A stretch of DNA of 64,000 nucleotides from Bubalus kerabau (Eukaryota; Chordata; Mammalia; Artiodactyla; Bovidae). A program made the position numbers and the translations under genes. The notes under the pieces are model-generated. The model made no database searches, was not told where the DNA came from, and saw only the letters and a program-made list of their open reading frames with translations. Shown in pieces: positions 45,770-56,045 of this stretch (the stretch's first letter is position 1; each line of letters starts with the position of its first letter). Where the stretch lies: NCBI RefSeq assembly GCF_029407905.1, contig NC_073643.1:37234501-37298500 (forward strand), given 5' to 3'.

Positions 45770-46516
45770 GGGATGATAATGCAGAGACCCTAAAATGGTA
45801 ACCTATACAAGATTGACTTTTTTCCCCAGGAAATGAAAAGTCTAGGCAAAGGTGATCTAGGGTGTTTAAAGCCCATTGTAATATCATAATTTTTGTTTTC
45901 TATTCTGCTGTTCCTGAGTCAGGCTCTTATCCTCACCTTGAATGAGAGAGACTCCTTTGTCAAATTCAAGGTAGGAGGGAGCAAGAAGGATGAGAAGGGG
46001 GGTAAGATTAGATGCCAGCTGTCTGTCCTGTTTTAAGGAAGTTTTTGGAAGTTCCACCCAGTGACTCTGCTGGCACCTCCTTGACTTTCCCTCACTGCAG
46101 GGGAAGCTGGGACATGTAGTCTTTCATCTGAACATCCTTTCCCTAGTGACATTGACCTTCTACCCACAAGTAATAAGGGAAGAATGAGTATTAGGTAGGC
46201 ACCCTGTAGCCTGGCTCAACCCCATGCTTTTATTTCCATTTTAGAGGTTGTGAATGCATAGTCCATGGATGTGGGCAGGTTCTATTCTATAAGCCCAGAC
46301 CTTACCTATTTATTTTTGTCCTTAAGGATAGGCATACCCTCTCCAGCTGCAGTCAGCACACCCCCTCTTGTGTAATGCCCAGCACATGTGCTTGTTTATG
46401 GTCACTTTCCTGGTTTCTGCAGACACTTGAGTCTCCAGCCCTTGATCAGAGGATGCTATTCCCATCTTTCGGGTGCCACACTTTTCCCTAGATTGTGGGG
46501 TTTTGTTGTTTTCTTT
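45770..46516. other. No gene recognised
   Basis: Unassigned sequence. Confidence 0.4.
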
Positions 46517-46905
46517 GCAGTACTGAGCAGCTTGCGGGATCTTAGTTCCCCTGCTGCTGCTGCTGCTAAGTCGCTTCAGTCATGTCTGATTCTGTGCGAT
46601 CCCATAGACAGCAGCCCATCAGGCTCCCCTGTCCCTGGTATTCTCCAGGCAAGAACACCGGAGTGGGTTGCCATTCCCTTCTCCCAGTGCGTGAAAAGTG
46701 AAAATGAAGTTGCTCAGTCATGTCCGACTCTTTGCGACCCCATGGACTGCAGCCTACCAGGCTCCTCCGCCCATGGAATTTTCCAGGCAAGAGAACTGGA
46801 GTGGGTTGCCATTGCCTTCTCCGCTTTGTTCCCCTACCAAGGATTAAACCCAAGTCCTTGGTAGTGAGAGCATGGCATCCTAACTTCGGGGCTGTCGTGG
46901 AATTC
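46517..46905 (-). mobile_element. CHR-type SINE split by BOV-A2
   Basis: Left arm 'gcttgcgggatcttagttcc' and right arm 'ctaccaaggattaaaccc', 'gcatcctaacttcgggg', 'gtcgtggaattc' join into one minus-strand CHR SINE when the BOV-A2 is removed. Confidence 0.8.
46553..46827 (-). mobile_element. BOV-A2 dimeric SINE nested in CHR
   Basis: Two minus-strand Bov-A units with five or six CTG triplets at the left. 'gttcccct' at 46545-46552 is repeated at 46828-46835, the target-site duplication inside the CHR host. Confidence 0.92.
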
Positions 46906-47339
46906 TCATTGTGGGCTTTTAACAGGCATTTCCCTTTTCAGGGACGTGACCATCTGTCATGGCTTATCATCCAGGGGGTATGTGGGAACTGCCCTTCATA
47001 GTGCAACCTAAAGAGCCAGGTGACACAGTAGATAGCTTGATTTGTAGATCTCTGCTTCTTTTGTGGCACAGAGCACTGTCTGGGGGGATGTTGCAAATTA
47101 CCCTGAATAGGATTTCCTGGAGTGGTGTTTTTAAGACTAACTTTAAGCTTTTCTATGAATATATTTGAAAGTTACCCATGTTGTAGAGAAGATGGTTCTC
47201 CTAAATCTAGCCTTTGAAACCACTTTTATTTATATGGTGGGCTTTTTGTATGAATCATATGGAAACGGCGATTCCTACAGTATAGGAATTACAGTACGGG
47301 AATTCCTGAGCTTTTTGAGTGGAGAGTGGATGCATGTGA
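46906..47339. other. No gene recognised
   Basis: Unassigned sequence. Confidence 0.4.
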
Positions 47340-47460
47340 TTCACTTCATTCATTGAACCATCCATCCATCCATCCACCCATCCCTCATTCACCCATCCAA
47401 AGATCTAATATTTTATATGTACAAAGCACACTCTAAGTTACTGGGTTGACAAAATCCTTG
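47340..47460 (-). mobile_element. L2-like 3' end carrying an ATCC expansion
   Basis: 'tcacttcattcattgaacc', '(catc)n', then 'tatgtacaaagcacactcta' and 'gttactgggttgac' follow the antisense L2 terminus, whose tgaatga-type tail appears to have grown into the tetranucleotide array. Confidence 0.45.
47358..47398. repeat. (ATCC)n tetranucleotide repeat, imperfect
   Basis: Four clean ATCC units then interrupted ones over about 40 bp. Confidence 0.9.
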
Positions 47461-49219
47461 AGTGCAAGAAAGCATATTGCATTTGTTTATGTTTCTTTGT
47501 TTTTATCTGCTTAATTTTTTTCCCCCCTAAATGAAAGGTTAGACTTTTCATATAACCGATCTATTTTTGTCAAGGGCATTTCTGAGAGTTCTTGGTTTAG
47601 AAGACCATTTTCTTCCATAAAGCTTTCTGCTTTTAGTATTAGCTACAAGATATGCCAGGGAAATCATTTTATCTCAGTTTCATAAAATATGTTCTTGTAT
47701 AGATAGAGACAGCTTTTCTTACCTTGTCATCCAGTTACCCTTTTTGGACACATCTTAAGATTTATTTATTGATTCAGAAATTCATTGTATGTTTCCTTAA
47801 TATTAAGTTGATGGAGGAGGACAGTATGGACAGAGCAGATTAATGCATAAGGGTTAGATGTATCAGAACTTGCCAGCATCCAAGAAAAGTGTAGTGTTTG
47901 AAACTTTTGACAGTAAGGCATTTGAGGGCTGGAGTGTGTGTTTAAAAATATTAGTAGCACAGGGTATGCATAGAAAAATGAGCTAAGATCTTGCTCCTGC
48001 TAGGAACTTACTTATCTGTATCTTAAACATGCACTCGTAGGACTCTTCATATCACACAAGTAAGGTAATGCTCACAGTTCCCCCTGAGCTGTTCACTACA
48101 TCCATGTTATGTTGGGCTAGCTAGAGATTGTCGTCAATATTAAGACACTTCTTTTTGAATCTTGGGTTACAAATCAACAGAGGATCTGGTGCTGTGCCTC
48201 AGAGTAGAGACCACAAATATTTTCTCATAGTTTACCATTTATTTAAAATATGGGTGTAAGGCATGTCTTCTGTACCGCCCCCCTTTGTAATGGACATGTG
48301 TGTGAACACACCTGTAGTGTTTGTTTTTACTTGTTAGGTATGAGCACCACACTTCTACCCACCATCCTAAATGTGTTTGATCACGGTCCTCCTCTTGCTT
48401 TTCTGGGCAGGCTCAAACCTGATGCTGACCAGGGGCAGGAATTCCATCCCTGTCAGCCTGCTGTTCCCCTGACTGGGTGCTGTGTCACCTCATGGAAGCC
48501 ACCAGGAGAAATCCCTTGGTCGGGGTCTCTTCCTTCTACTGGGGTGAAAAAGAGGGCAGTTGTAGGTAGTGTTGACCCATGAACACTTGCTACATAGGCC
48601 AGTCGTAATCCCAGCTGGTAGAAGATCAACTACTTGGCTTGGGCCCTTGTGCTCTTGAGCCCCCAGGTCGATTTATTCTCTTTTAAAACCTTAGAAACCT
48701 TCTCTATAGGATCTCAGCTTTTGGCCTTCATCCACATTGCTCTCAAATTCTTCCCCTTTTCCTCTTTCTCTTGTAGATCAAAACTCTGCAGCTTCTTCTT
48801 TCTTTTGATGCTTATGTCTTCATACTTTTTCACTTAAACTTTGTTTTGTTTTTTAAATTACTGAGTATAAACAAATGATTTCTGCCAGCATAATATATTT
48901 TAGAAAATATTCCCGAACATATGTGGCCATGTCAGTATAGATATATATAACTTAGCCTAACACATTTCCCCCAACTTCAGTTTACAAATATACACCCCAT
49001 CACCACTACCCAACAAAATCCAAATCAAGCAATAACGTAATATTTATAAATCACTGAAATGGGAGAAAATAAGATAAAGAAATTTATGAAAATAATTGAG
49101 ATCACTTTCATACAGCTATTATTAGTATGCTTCTGTAAATATGATCGTCTTTGATAGTTTTGCAGATCCTACCATCCTACCGTGGTAGTTTTATCTCTGA
49201 CTGGAGATTTAGCTGCTCA
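47461..49219. other. No gene recognised
   Basis: Long unassigned stretch. The plus-strand frame at 48250-48582 has no recognisable domain, and AT-rich sequence at 48840-49150 may be old L1. Nothing can be supported. Confidence 0.4.
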
Positions 49220-49335
49220 TTTAGTGAAACATTGCAGAGTGAGCCCTTCCTGTGTGCTAGGCCTAGATCTAGATACCAGGCACACAGGACATCATTAACA
49301 AAGCAAGGTCCTGGCCTTCTAGTGGGGATTGTTTG
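49220..49335 (-). mobile_element. L2-like 3'-end fragment
   Basis: 'tgagcccttcctgtgtgcta', 'ataccaggcacacaggacat' and 'caaggtcctggccttctag' in antisense L2 order. Confidence 0.5.
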
Positions 49336-49992
49336 AAAATAAAGGAAGTGTGGTTGTGCCTTTGAGGGGTTCAAGGCCTCGCCTAGGTTCATGTAGCAAG
49401 TTAGGGAGGGTGTGAACGTTGCATCCTAGATGTTTCTACATCAGCAGTTTTTCTTTTGTAGTCTTGTTTATCAGTTCTTTCCACCTGTGCACCTCTGTAA
49501 AAACAGAGCATGAAAAACTCAACTACTTTGACTGCTTGAGGTTTTTTTTTTTTTTGAAAGTTCATCCAGAGTTTACGTAGTATTCTATTTTATATCTTTG
49601 TTTTCATATGATGTAATGTCCCTCCTTTTATCTTTACATTCCAGGAAGATGTTTCTTGTTTACTCGATGCTTCAAGGATGTCTTTTCTTTACTGCGTGAC
49701 CTAGCTTCCTGGTTTGTCCTGGATTGAGGGGACTCTTGGGATGTGTGACTTTCTTAACATAGAGACAGTGCTGGACCATCCTCCTGGTTTGCCTGGGACT
49801 GAGTGGTTTCCTGGGTCTGTGGGACTTTCAGTGCTTAAACTGGGCAATTTTCAGGCAAAATGGTACTTGTTGGTCATCCTTGATTGCATACCAGAAGTGG
49901 GAGGGGGCTACATTTATCTCAGTTTGTAGCACATCACAAACATGCTGGTACATACTCTTAGAACGTTCTACAAATAGTTACATTTAAATTAG
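49336..49992. other. No gene recognised
   Basis: Unassigned, with a T13-14 tract near 49542-49555. Confidence 0.4.
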
Positions 49993-50432
49993 CATGATTA
50001 TTATTTTTTTAAATAGAGAAATAAGTTTGGCTGCTGATATTTTATCTTGCTTCTTGTTGTTGTTCAATTGCTAAGTTGTGTCCTATTCTTTGTGACCCCG
50101 TGAACACAGCACACCAGGCTTCTCTGCCCTTCACCATCTCCCGGAGCTTGCTCAAACTCATGTCTATTGAGTCAGTGATGCCATCCAACCATCTCATCCT
50201 CTGTTGTCCCCTTTTCCTCCTGGCTTCACTCTTTCCCAGCATCAGGGTCTTTTCTAATGAGTCAGCTGTTTGCATCAGGTGACCAGAGTATTGGGGCTTC
50301 AGTTTCAGCATCAGCCCTTCCAATGAATATTCAGGGTTGATTTCCTTTAGGATTGACTGGTTTCATCATTGTTTTTTAAGCAGAGAAACAGGGTATCTAA
50401 ATAAGTTTGGCTGGTGATATTTTGTCTCACTT
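49993..50432. repeat. Long flanking direct duplication around a BovB fragment
   Basis: The left flank 49993-50052 and right flank 50364-50432 are alignable copies. The best block, 'ataagtttggctg' onward (50021-50052 versus 50401-50432), has 28 of 32 matches. The right copy contains about 15 extra bases. This is far longer than a usual target-site duplication. Confidence 0.8.
50055..50362 (-). mobile_element. BovB 3'-end fragment
   Basis: Minus-strand BovB terminus of about 305 bp, from a decayed tail ('gttgttgttcaattgctaag') to 'ttaggattgactggttt'. The reverse frame at 50042-50323 is the C-terminal BovB remnant. Confidence 0.94.
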
Positions 50433-51018
50433 TTAATGTTAGTTATTTTGGAGAAAAATATGATACGGCCTTTGAACTATGATAGTGCATAATTGATAAA
50501 TTGATTTTAGGTATGTATTCATGTTTTGTACCTAAATAAGATACTTTACTAGTCAAGTATCTTATTTATCTGTACTGCAGAGAAAGTCTCTACAGTATAT
50601 GTGTGTTTGTATTTGTGTGTATTTTCCTTCTGTGGTGAGAATTTTCAATGAAGGGAAGAAAATGAACTTAAATTTATAAAGAGATAAATACAGTTTGTAG
50701 TAGGGAGGGGAAGAATAGCAGCTGTGTAATTTAGTGTTGAGGCATGGGTTGCTGGACCCTGACAGTCCTAAGTTTTACCCCTGTCCATGTAAGCAAGATG
50801 CTCTTGGTTGAGTTGCTTAAACTCTCTTAGAAGCTGACTCTGAAGGAAAGAGCTTGTTTCTTTGGGATTAAATTTCTGTAGGTTTCCAAACACCAACATC
50901 AAATCTTCAGTGGAACCTGGAAAGAAGGAAAAAAGAAAATGTTTATTGGTTTATATTTTAGTTCTGTTAAATCTCTTCTGTGTTAGTTGTGAAGAAAAAA
51001 TATACCTCCAGTATACAC
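50433..51018. other. No gene; possible MIR trace
   Basis: 'gagttgcttaaactctctta' near 50810 resembles a sense MIR core. The rest is unassigned. Confidence 0.35.
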
Positions 51019-51286
51019 TCGGAGAAGGCAGTGGTATCCCACTCCAGTACTCTTGCCTGGAAAATCCCATAGACGGAGGAGCCTGGTGGGCTGCAGTCCA
51101 TGAGGTTGCTAAGAGTCAGACACGACTGAGCGATTTCACTTTTATGCATTGGAGAAGGAAATGGCAACCCACTCCAGTGTTCTTCCCTGGAGAATCCCAG
51201 GGACAGAGGAGCCTGGTAGGAGGCCATCTATGGGGTCGCACAGAGTCGGACACGACTGAAGCGATGCAGCAGCAGCAGCAGCAGCA
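51019..51286 (+). mobile_element. BOV-A2 dimeric SINE
   Basis: Two sense Bov-A units with a seven-unit (GCA)n tail. 'agtatac' at 51010-51016 recurs at 51286-51292 as the target-site duplication. The four open frames across it are SINE shadows. Confidence 0.92.
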
Positions 51287-51934
51287 GTATACCCGGGGAA
51301 CACTATTTAACCATTTGTACGTGTTTGGCAAAAATGTGTATTTCTTACCAAATAATCAAATGACAACAAACACAGCAACAAAAATCAGTTATTCATTGAC
51401 TACTTATGGACATCTTAACTTTACTCCTTATAATTAACTTATAAAAGTGGTCTATCAGCTGGTATTGTCAAAGTAACAGATGCAACCAATCCCCCAAATA
51501 CCAGTGCTACCAAAAAAACCAAAAAAAACACAGAAAAGAAAGAAAAAAGACTTGCTTTTTTCTCAGGATACTTACTCATCAGTTGAGTCAATGAGTGGGG
51601 AGTTGTCCTGCCCACCATAGTCACTCAGAGCCATGGAGAACTCACCCTCCCTGGATAGTTTTGAATCTGGAGTTCAGAGTTTGGAATGGACACAGTACAG
51701 TTGGTTTCTACATACATCTGAGCTGTCCTACCCACCTCTCACTTATTAAAGAGGAGACTGGGTAGTTAACCCTTTCATGTCTTCACTGGCAAAGGGCAAC
51801 AAATAGTTGGTGAACTGCTCTGACGTCCACCACATCTGGAAATCTCTATTTGAAAATGAGGGACAAGAGACTAAGAAAATTTAAGTAACTTGATCTAGAG
51901 CATCCTGCTTGCAGGTGACAGGACTCAGTGCAGA
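51287..51934. other. No gene; possible MIR trace
   Basis: 'tatttgaaaatgagggacaa' and 'taagtaacttgatctagagc' (51848-51900) resemble an antisense MIR. The rest is unassigned. Confidence 0.35.
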
Positions 51935-51950
51935 TTTTTTTTTGGGGGGG
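51935..51950. repeat. T9G7 homopolymer pair
   Basis: Nine T followed by seven G. Confidence 0.9.
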
Positions 51951-51970
51951 AGGGTTCTGTTTATTTGGCC

Positions 51971-52178
51971 ATCAGACTTCCCTATTGGCTCAGACAGTAA
52001 AGAATCTGCCTGCAGTGCAGGAGATGCAAGTTTGACCCTGGGTCCGGAAGATCCCCTGGGGAAGGGAATGTCTACCCACTCAGTGTTCTTGCCTTGAGAG
52101 TTCCATGGATGGAAGAGCCTGGCGAGCTACAGTCCATGGGGTCACACAGTCAGACATGACTAAGCAACTAAGATTTCC
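51971..52178 (+). mobile_element. Bov-tA SINE, full length
   Basis: tRNA-Glu head ('agacttccctattggctcag', 'gtttgaccctgggtccgga') joined to a Bov-A unit ending 'catgactaagcaactaaga'. The flanks 'atttggcca' (51962) and 'atttgcca' (52184) may be its target-site duplication. Confidence 0.88.
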
Positions 52179-52186
52179 GTTTTCAT

Positions 52187-52295
52187 TTGCCAACACCATT
52201 TGGTATGTGGGATCTTAGTTCTTGCCCAGGAATTGAACCCACACCTCCTGCAGTGGAAGTTTGGAGTCAACCACTGGACCACCAGGGAAGTCCCT
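52187..52295 (-). mobile_element. CHR-type SINE
   Basis: Minus-strand head part: 'tgggatcttagttcttgccc', 'ggaattgaacccacacctcc' and 'accaccagggaagtcc'. Its tail side is next to the Bov-tA, which may have landed at the CHR tail. Confidence 0.82.
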
Positions 52296-53144
52296 GTCTC
52301 TGTATAAATTATCATTTTTTCCCTTTATTGAAAACTCTCAGAAGAGAAGGAACACACACATAGATACAACGTAAGTTGAGTAACTCTACCAAAAGAGTAA
52401 TTTTCTTTGTACAAAGTATGCCTCAAGTTATTTTCAATGTACTTTAATTAAAATTTGCCTGTCAGCTCTTTATAAGTGTTATTGTAAGCTGAGCACTAGT
52501 AGGTCTGTGGGACCAGGGGTCAGTGTATTTAAGTGCTGAAGTAGATTCTCAGTTCATAGGACTTCAATCTGAGCATCTGATTAAGGTTGTTCAAGCTGAG
52601 CATGGGATGTGAAACATTCTAGGTCACTTGACTTTGCTTCATCCACCTCTTTAATTCTCCCATATGTTTCCCATTTGGTTTTCTAATGCTCGAGACCATT
52701 CAGGATAACACACAGTTCTCATGGTCACCATACTTTCAGTTACTTAGACAGACAGAGTTGGACAGAGTAGATTTCTTCAGACTTGTGTCTCCTTATTGAT
52801 GCTTGGTTTAAGTTTGCCAAACATCCTTCCTATCCTTTGGGTAATTCTTACCCTCTGGTTACCTCTTTTGTGCTTCTACTGGGCAAAGGTATTTAGGACT
52901 TTAGAGCTACCGAAGGTGTACTGAACTTTTAACTATTTAGCTAATGTTTGAACACTTGTTTGTCCAGTATAATTACACCTATACTTAGTAGGATTTCCAG
53001 CCAAGGACAATTTCAACTTGACTGCAGTTAGTTAATAGGATTTAAAGATAGAACTCTTAAAACAAAACTGGAACTTCTCCATTTTCATGCACATATATTT
53101 GGATGAATCATCATTGTGGTCATCATGACAAAGCAAATCATAGT
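52296..53144. other. No gene recognised
   Basis: Unassigned sequence. Confidence 0.4.
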
Positions 53145-53265
53145 ATAGCAGTGAGGACCATTAAAAACAGGTAGAACAGTATTTAAATCCCTAGTTCTGG
53201 GAAAAGTTTTTAATTCAGGCTGAGCCTCATTGTTCTTACCTATAAAATGATGACATGGACAGTAC
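53145..53265 (+). mobile_element. MIR SINE fragment
   Basis: 'agtatagcagtgaggaccat' head, then 'agcctcattgttcttaccta' and 'taaaatgatga', in sense MIR order. Confidence 0.6.
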
Positions 53266-54164
53266 CCAGTGGAGTCACATTATCAGAAGCACATTTACCT
53301 TAGAGGAAATTGTCTCCCCGTCCTCAGCATGAATGAATGTTGTGGGTGGTTCCCCATGCTATATGGTTTCAGAAGTGCTCCAGCTGAGCCGGGCTTGAGT
53401 CTTTTCAACTCATGTATTTTGATAGAAGTTCTATATTTAAGAGAATGCTCTAGAGGTGAGTGTTTCCATGTGGATAAAAACTAAATTCGTTCAACACTTT
53501 AGTTAGAATTATGTGAATGAAATATAAAGATTGCCTTCTTTCTTCCGTGGATAACCCTGACAGAATATCTTCCAGGTCTTAGTTCAGTGGAATTTAGGTT
53601 TTAGAGGAGGAAGAAAGCCACCAGGTGGTGCCAGCCATTTTCTGATGCAGAAAGAAGACAACTCAGCTAAGGAATTTCATCCGGGATACCCTTAATAGTT
53701 TGGGATCTCTTAAGGCACTCAGCCATCTGCCTCAGATTTAATGTTATTAAGTACTTTGAAATTCTTGAGCTTTAAATCCCTATGGAGAAGACTCTGTCTC
53801 TGGCTTGTGATCTGTCATGCTACATTCTTAGCTGATTGGAGTTTTGTATTTACAAAGGAAAAGTAGTTGCCTGTAGTGATCAGCTGTTGCTTTTTTGCAC
53901 AGCCATTTCATTATGCAGCAATGTTTAAGTACCTACTCTCAGGGTAGTAAAAATTTGGTTCAGCAAATTATTGTATTAAAATCAGTACAAACAAATAATG
54001 CTTGGTATTTAGTAAGATATTCTGCTCTGTAATCTGTAGGGAGAACAAATCAATGTTTCCCTCTTTTATTTTGGAAGGGGAAAAAAAGGCCCTGGAGGAT
54101 GAAAAGATCAGGTAATTATTAATTAACCCATCTATCCTTTCACATATTAAATGCTTCCTTCCGG
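53266..54164. other. No gene recognised
   Basis: Unassigned sequence. Confidence 0.4.
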
Positions 54165-54380
54165 AAGCGATGTGGTCTGCTGGCTGTAACCTCAGACCCT
54201 GAAGGCAGATTGCCTGGGTTTGAATCCTTGCTCCAGCATTTCCTAGCTGCCTTGGATACAAGTCCCTTGACCTCTCAGTCTACAGTTATCCCATCTGTTT
54301 TGGGGGTAAGAGGACCTAGTTTGGGGTTGTTGTGAGCTACGAATATGAAACGTTTTTTTTTTTAACAGAATAAATGCTCA
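54165..54380 (+). mobile_element. MIR SINE, near full length
   Basis: 'tgtggtctgctggctgtaac', 'ttgcctgggtttgaatcctt', 'ccttgacctctcagtctaca' and a 3' 'aataaatgctca' end cover the whole MIR. A T12-13 run at 54352-54364 has grown inside it. Confidence 0.8.
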
Positions 54381-54534
54381 AAAGACATTGGTGACCATGA
54401 ATATTGGTACTTTGATCCCAGTTGCTACCTAGCATTATTTCAAGGACTTTCAGGGAGCCAGAGACCCCATCCCAGTTTCACTGCTCTACTGTGCCATTGG
54501 TGGCAGAGCATCATTTAACAACCCAGAACATCCA

Positions 54535-54625
54535 GAGCATGATCCCCATTTTGCAGAGGAGGAAATGTTGCTGAGAGTGGTTAAGTGACTTACGAGACCA
54601 AGCAGCATCCAGCGTCTCAGTGTTG
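54535..54625 (-). mobile_element. MIR SINE fragment
   Basis: 'gatccccattttgcagagga', 'gaaatgttgctgagagtggt' and 'taagtgacttacgagacca' match antisense MIR. Confidence 0.7.
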
Positions 54626-55849
54626 CTATAGGTGTGCAGTGCTGCACAGTCTAGGGTGAAGTTTACCTTTTCATCTACTGTTCACTTGAAACCATATTGT
54701 ATCCGGGCTTGTTGCATCCTAGAATGACACTAGTGTTTAGTCAGCCCCTGGTCAACTTTGGAGCTTCCTGTGAGCGTCTTGAAAACACTTTTACATGAAC
54801 ACTACCTTCTGTTCCTGTTAGGATGAGGCTAGCAGCTGCTGCATTTATAGCTGCCTGATCTCCTGTGCCCTCGCTCTCTGTGTATGCCCACAGCCCAAGT
54901 CAGCTTCTATGGGTTCAGAACTGGCCAAATGAAGGGCTTAAGGTTAGTACTTCTGATCTGTAGCTTTGATTCCCAAATTTTTCATAAGGAAGATTTATGT
55001 TTGTTTGTTTGTTTTAATCACAGCCTTCTACTTACTTTTTATCTTTTAATTCAATAAGGAGGGCAAAAGGATTGGATAGGTTTTGCATGTAATCTGTCTC
55101 TAGGCCATAAGGTCAGTAACATATTGGGTGATATCATAAATGATCTTGGAAGTAAGATAGCAAAGCTTACCCTTTGTAAAACACGGTGAGCTCTGAAGCT
55201 TGCTAGAAGGAAGGAAGGGTGGAATTATGGAGAAGCATTTTGCTGTAGTCCAAATATTTCTTTCAACAGGAAAAAATATTAGGTTAAAAGTACACATGTA
55301 TAAAATTCAAGGGAAAGAGAACGAAAAAGAGGCGAAAACAGGTGTGAATTTGTTTACTTGATTAAATAACCTTTTATACTTCCTCCCTTAGAAGAGTATA
55401 AATTGTGATGTTACAAATGCTGATATTATTTATTTGTTATCTCTTAAGAAACCCAGGAGGGAAAAATCAACTGCTTCCTCCTCTCTGGGAAACAGCTCCA
55501 TAACTCAGGTCTGTGACATCTGTTTTGATGTTAGGGAAATAGTAATAAAAATTTGATTGAGGCAAAACATTTCTGTGGGTGGTGGGGAAGGTATGGGGCA
55601 AGATCTAGAAAGGTAGAAATAATAAAACGTTCTGCTGCTGATGTTTAAATATTGAGTTATTTAAATACTTAATTACCAGGATTGGCTCCCTTTATGTCTA
55701 TATTATCACCCTAGATAATGATCTTGTTTTTGAAATGAGCCCCCGATGTCACTCAGGCGTTTTGAGTTGGCTCCCTTCAAGCCAGTTGTAATATGGATCG
55801 TTTGTTTTCCATATGTGAAAACACCCTTCACCTCCTCCCTCACTCACTC
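54626..55849. other. No gene recognised
   Basis: Unassigned, with a (TTTG)n run at about 54999-55015. Confidence 0.4.
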
Positions 55850-55999
55850 CTGGATAATGTCTGGACACATTTTTGATGAACTTGGTGGTGGTGGGAGATG
55901 CTCCTGACAGAGGCAAAGGATGCTGCTAAACATCCCACAGTGCACAGCAAAGCCACGGCAGTAGAGAATTATCCAACCCCAATGTCAACAGTGTGAGGC
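55850..55999 (+). mobile_element. MER5A hAT-Charlie DNA transposon relic
   Basis: 'aatgtctggacacatttttg', 'ggatgctgctaaacatccca', 'cagtgcacagcaaagcc' and 'gagaattatccaacccc' follow the MER5A consensus in order. The 5' end is missing and the 3' terminal repeat is lost at the join with a SINE tail. Confidence 0.8.
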
Positions 56000-56000
56000 T

Positions 56001-56041
56001 TGCAGAGTCGGATACAACTGAGTGACTGAGCATGCACACAG
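56001..56041 (+). mobile_element. Bov SINE 3'-tail scrap
   Basis: 'gcagagtcggatacaactga' followed by 'gtgactgagcatgcac' is the terminal part of Bov-tA/BovB. Only 40 bp remain, joined directly to MER5A. Confidence 0.8.
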
Positions 56042-56045
56042 TGCA

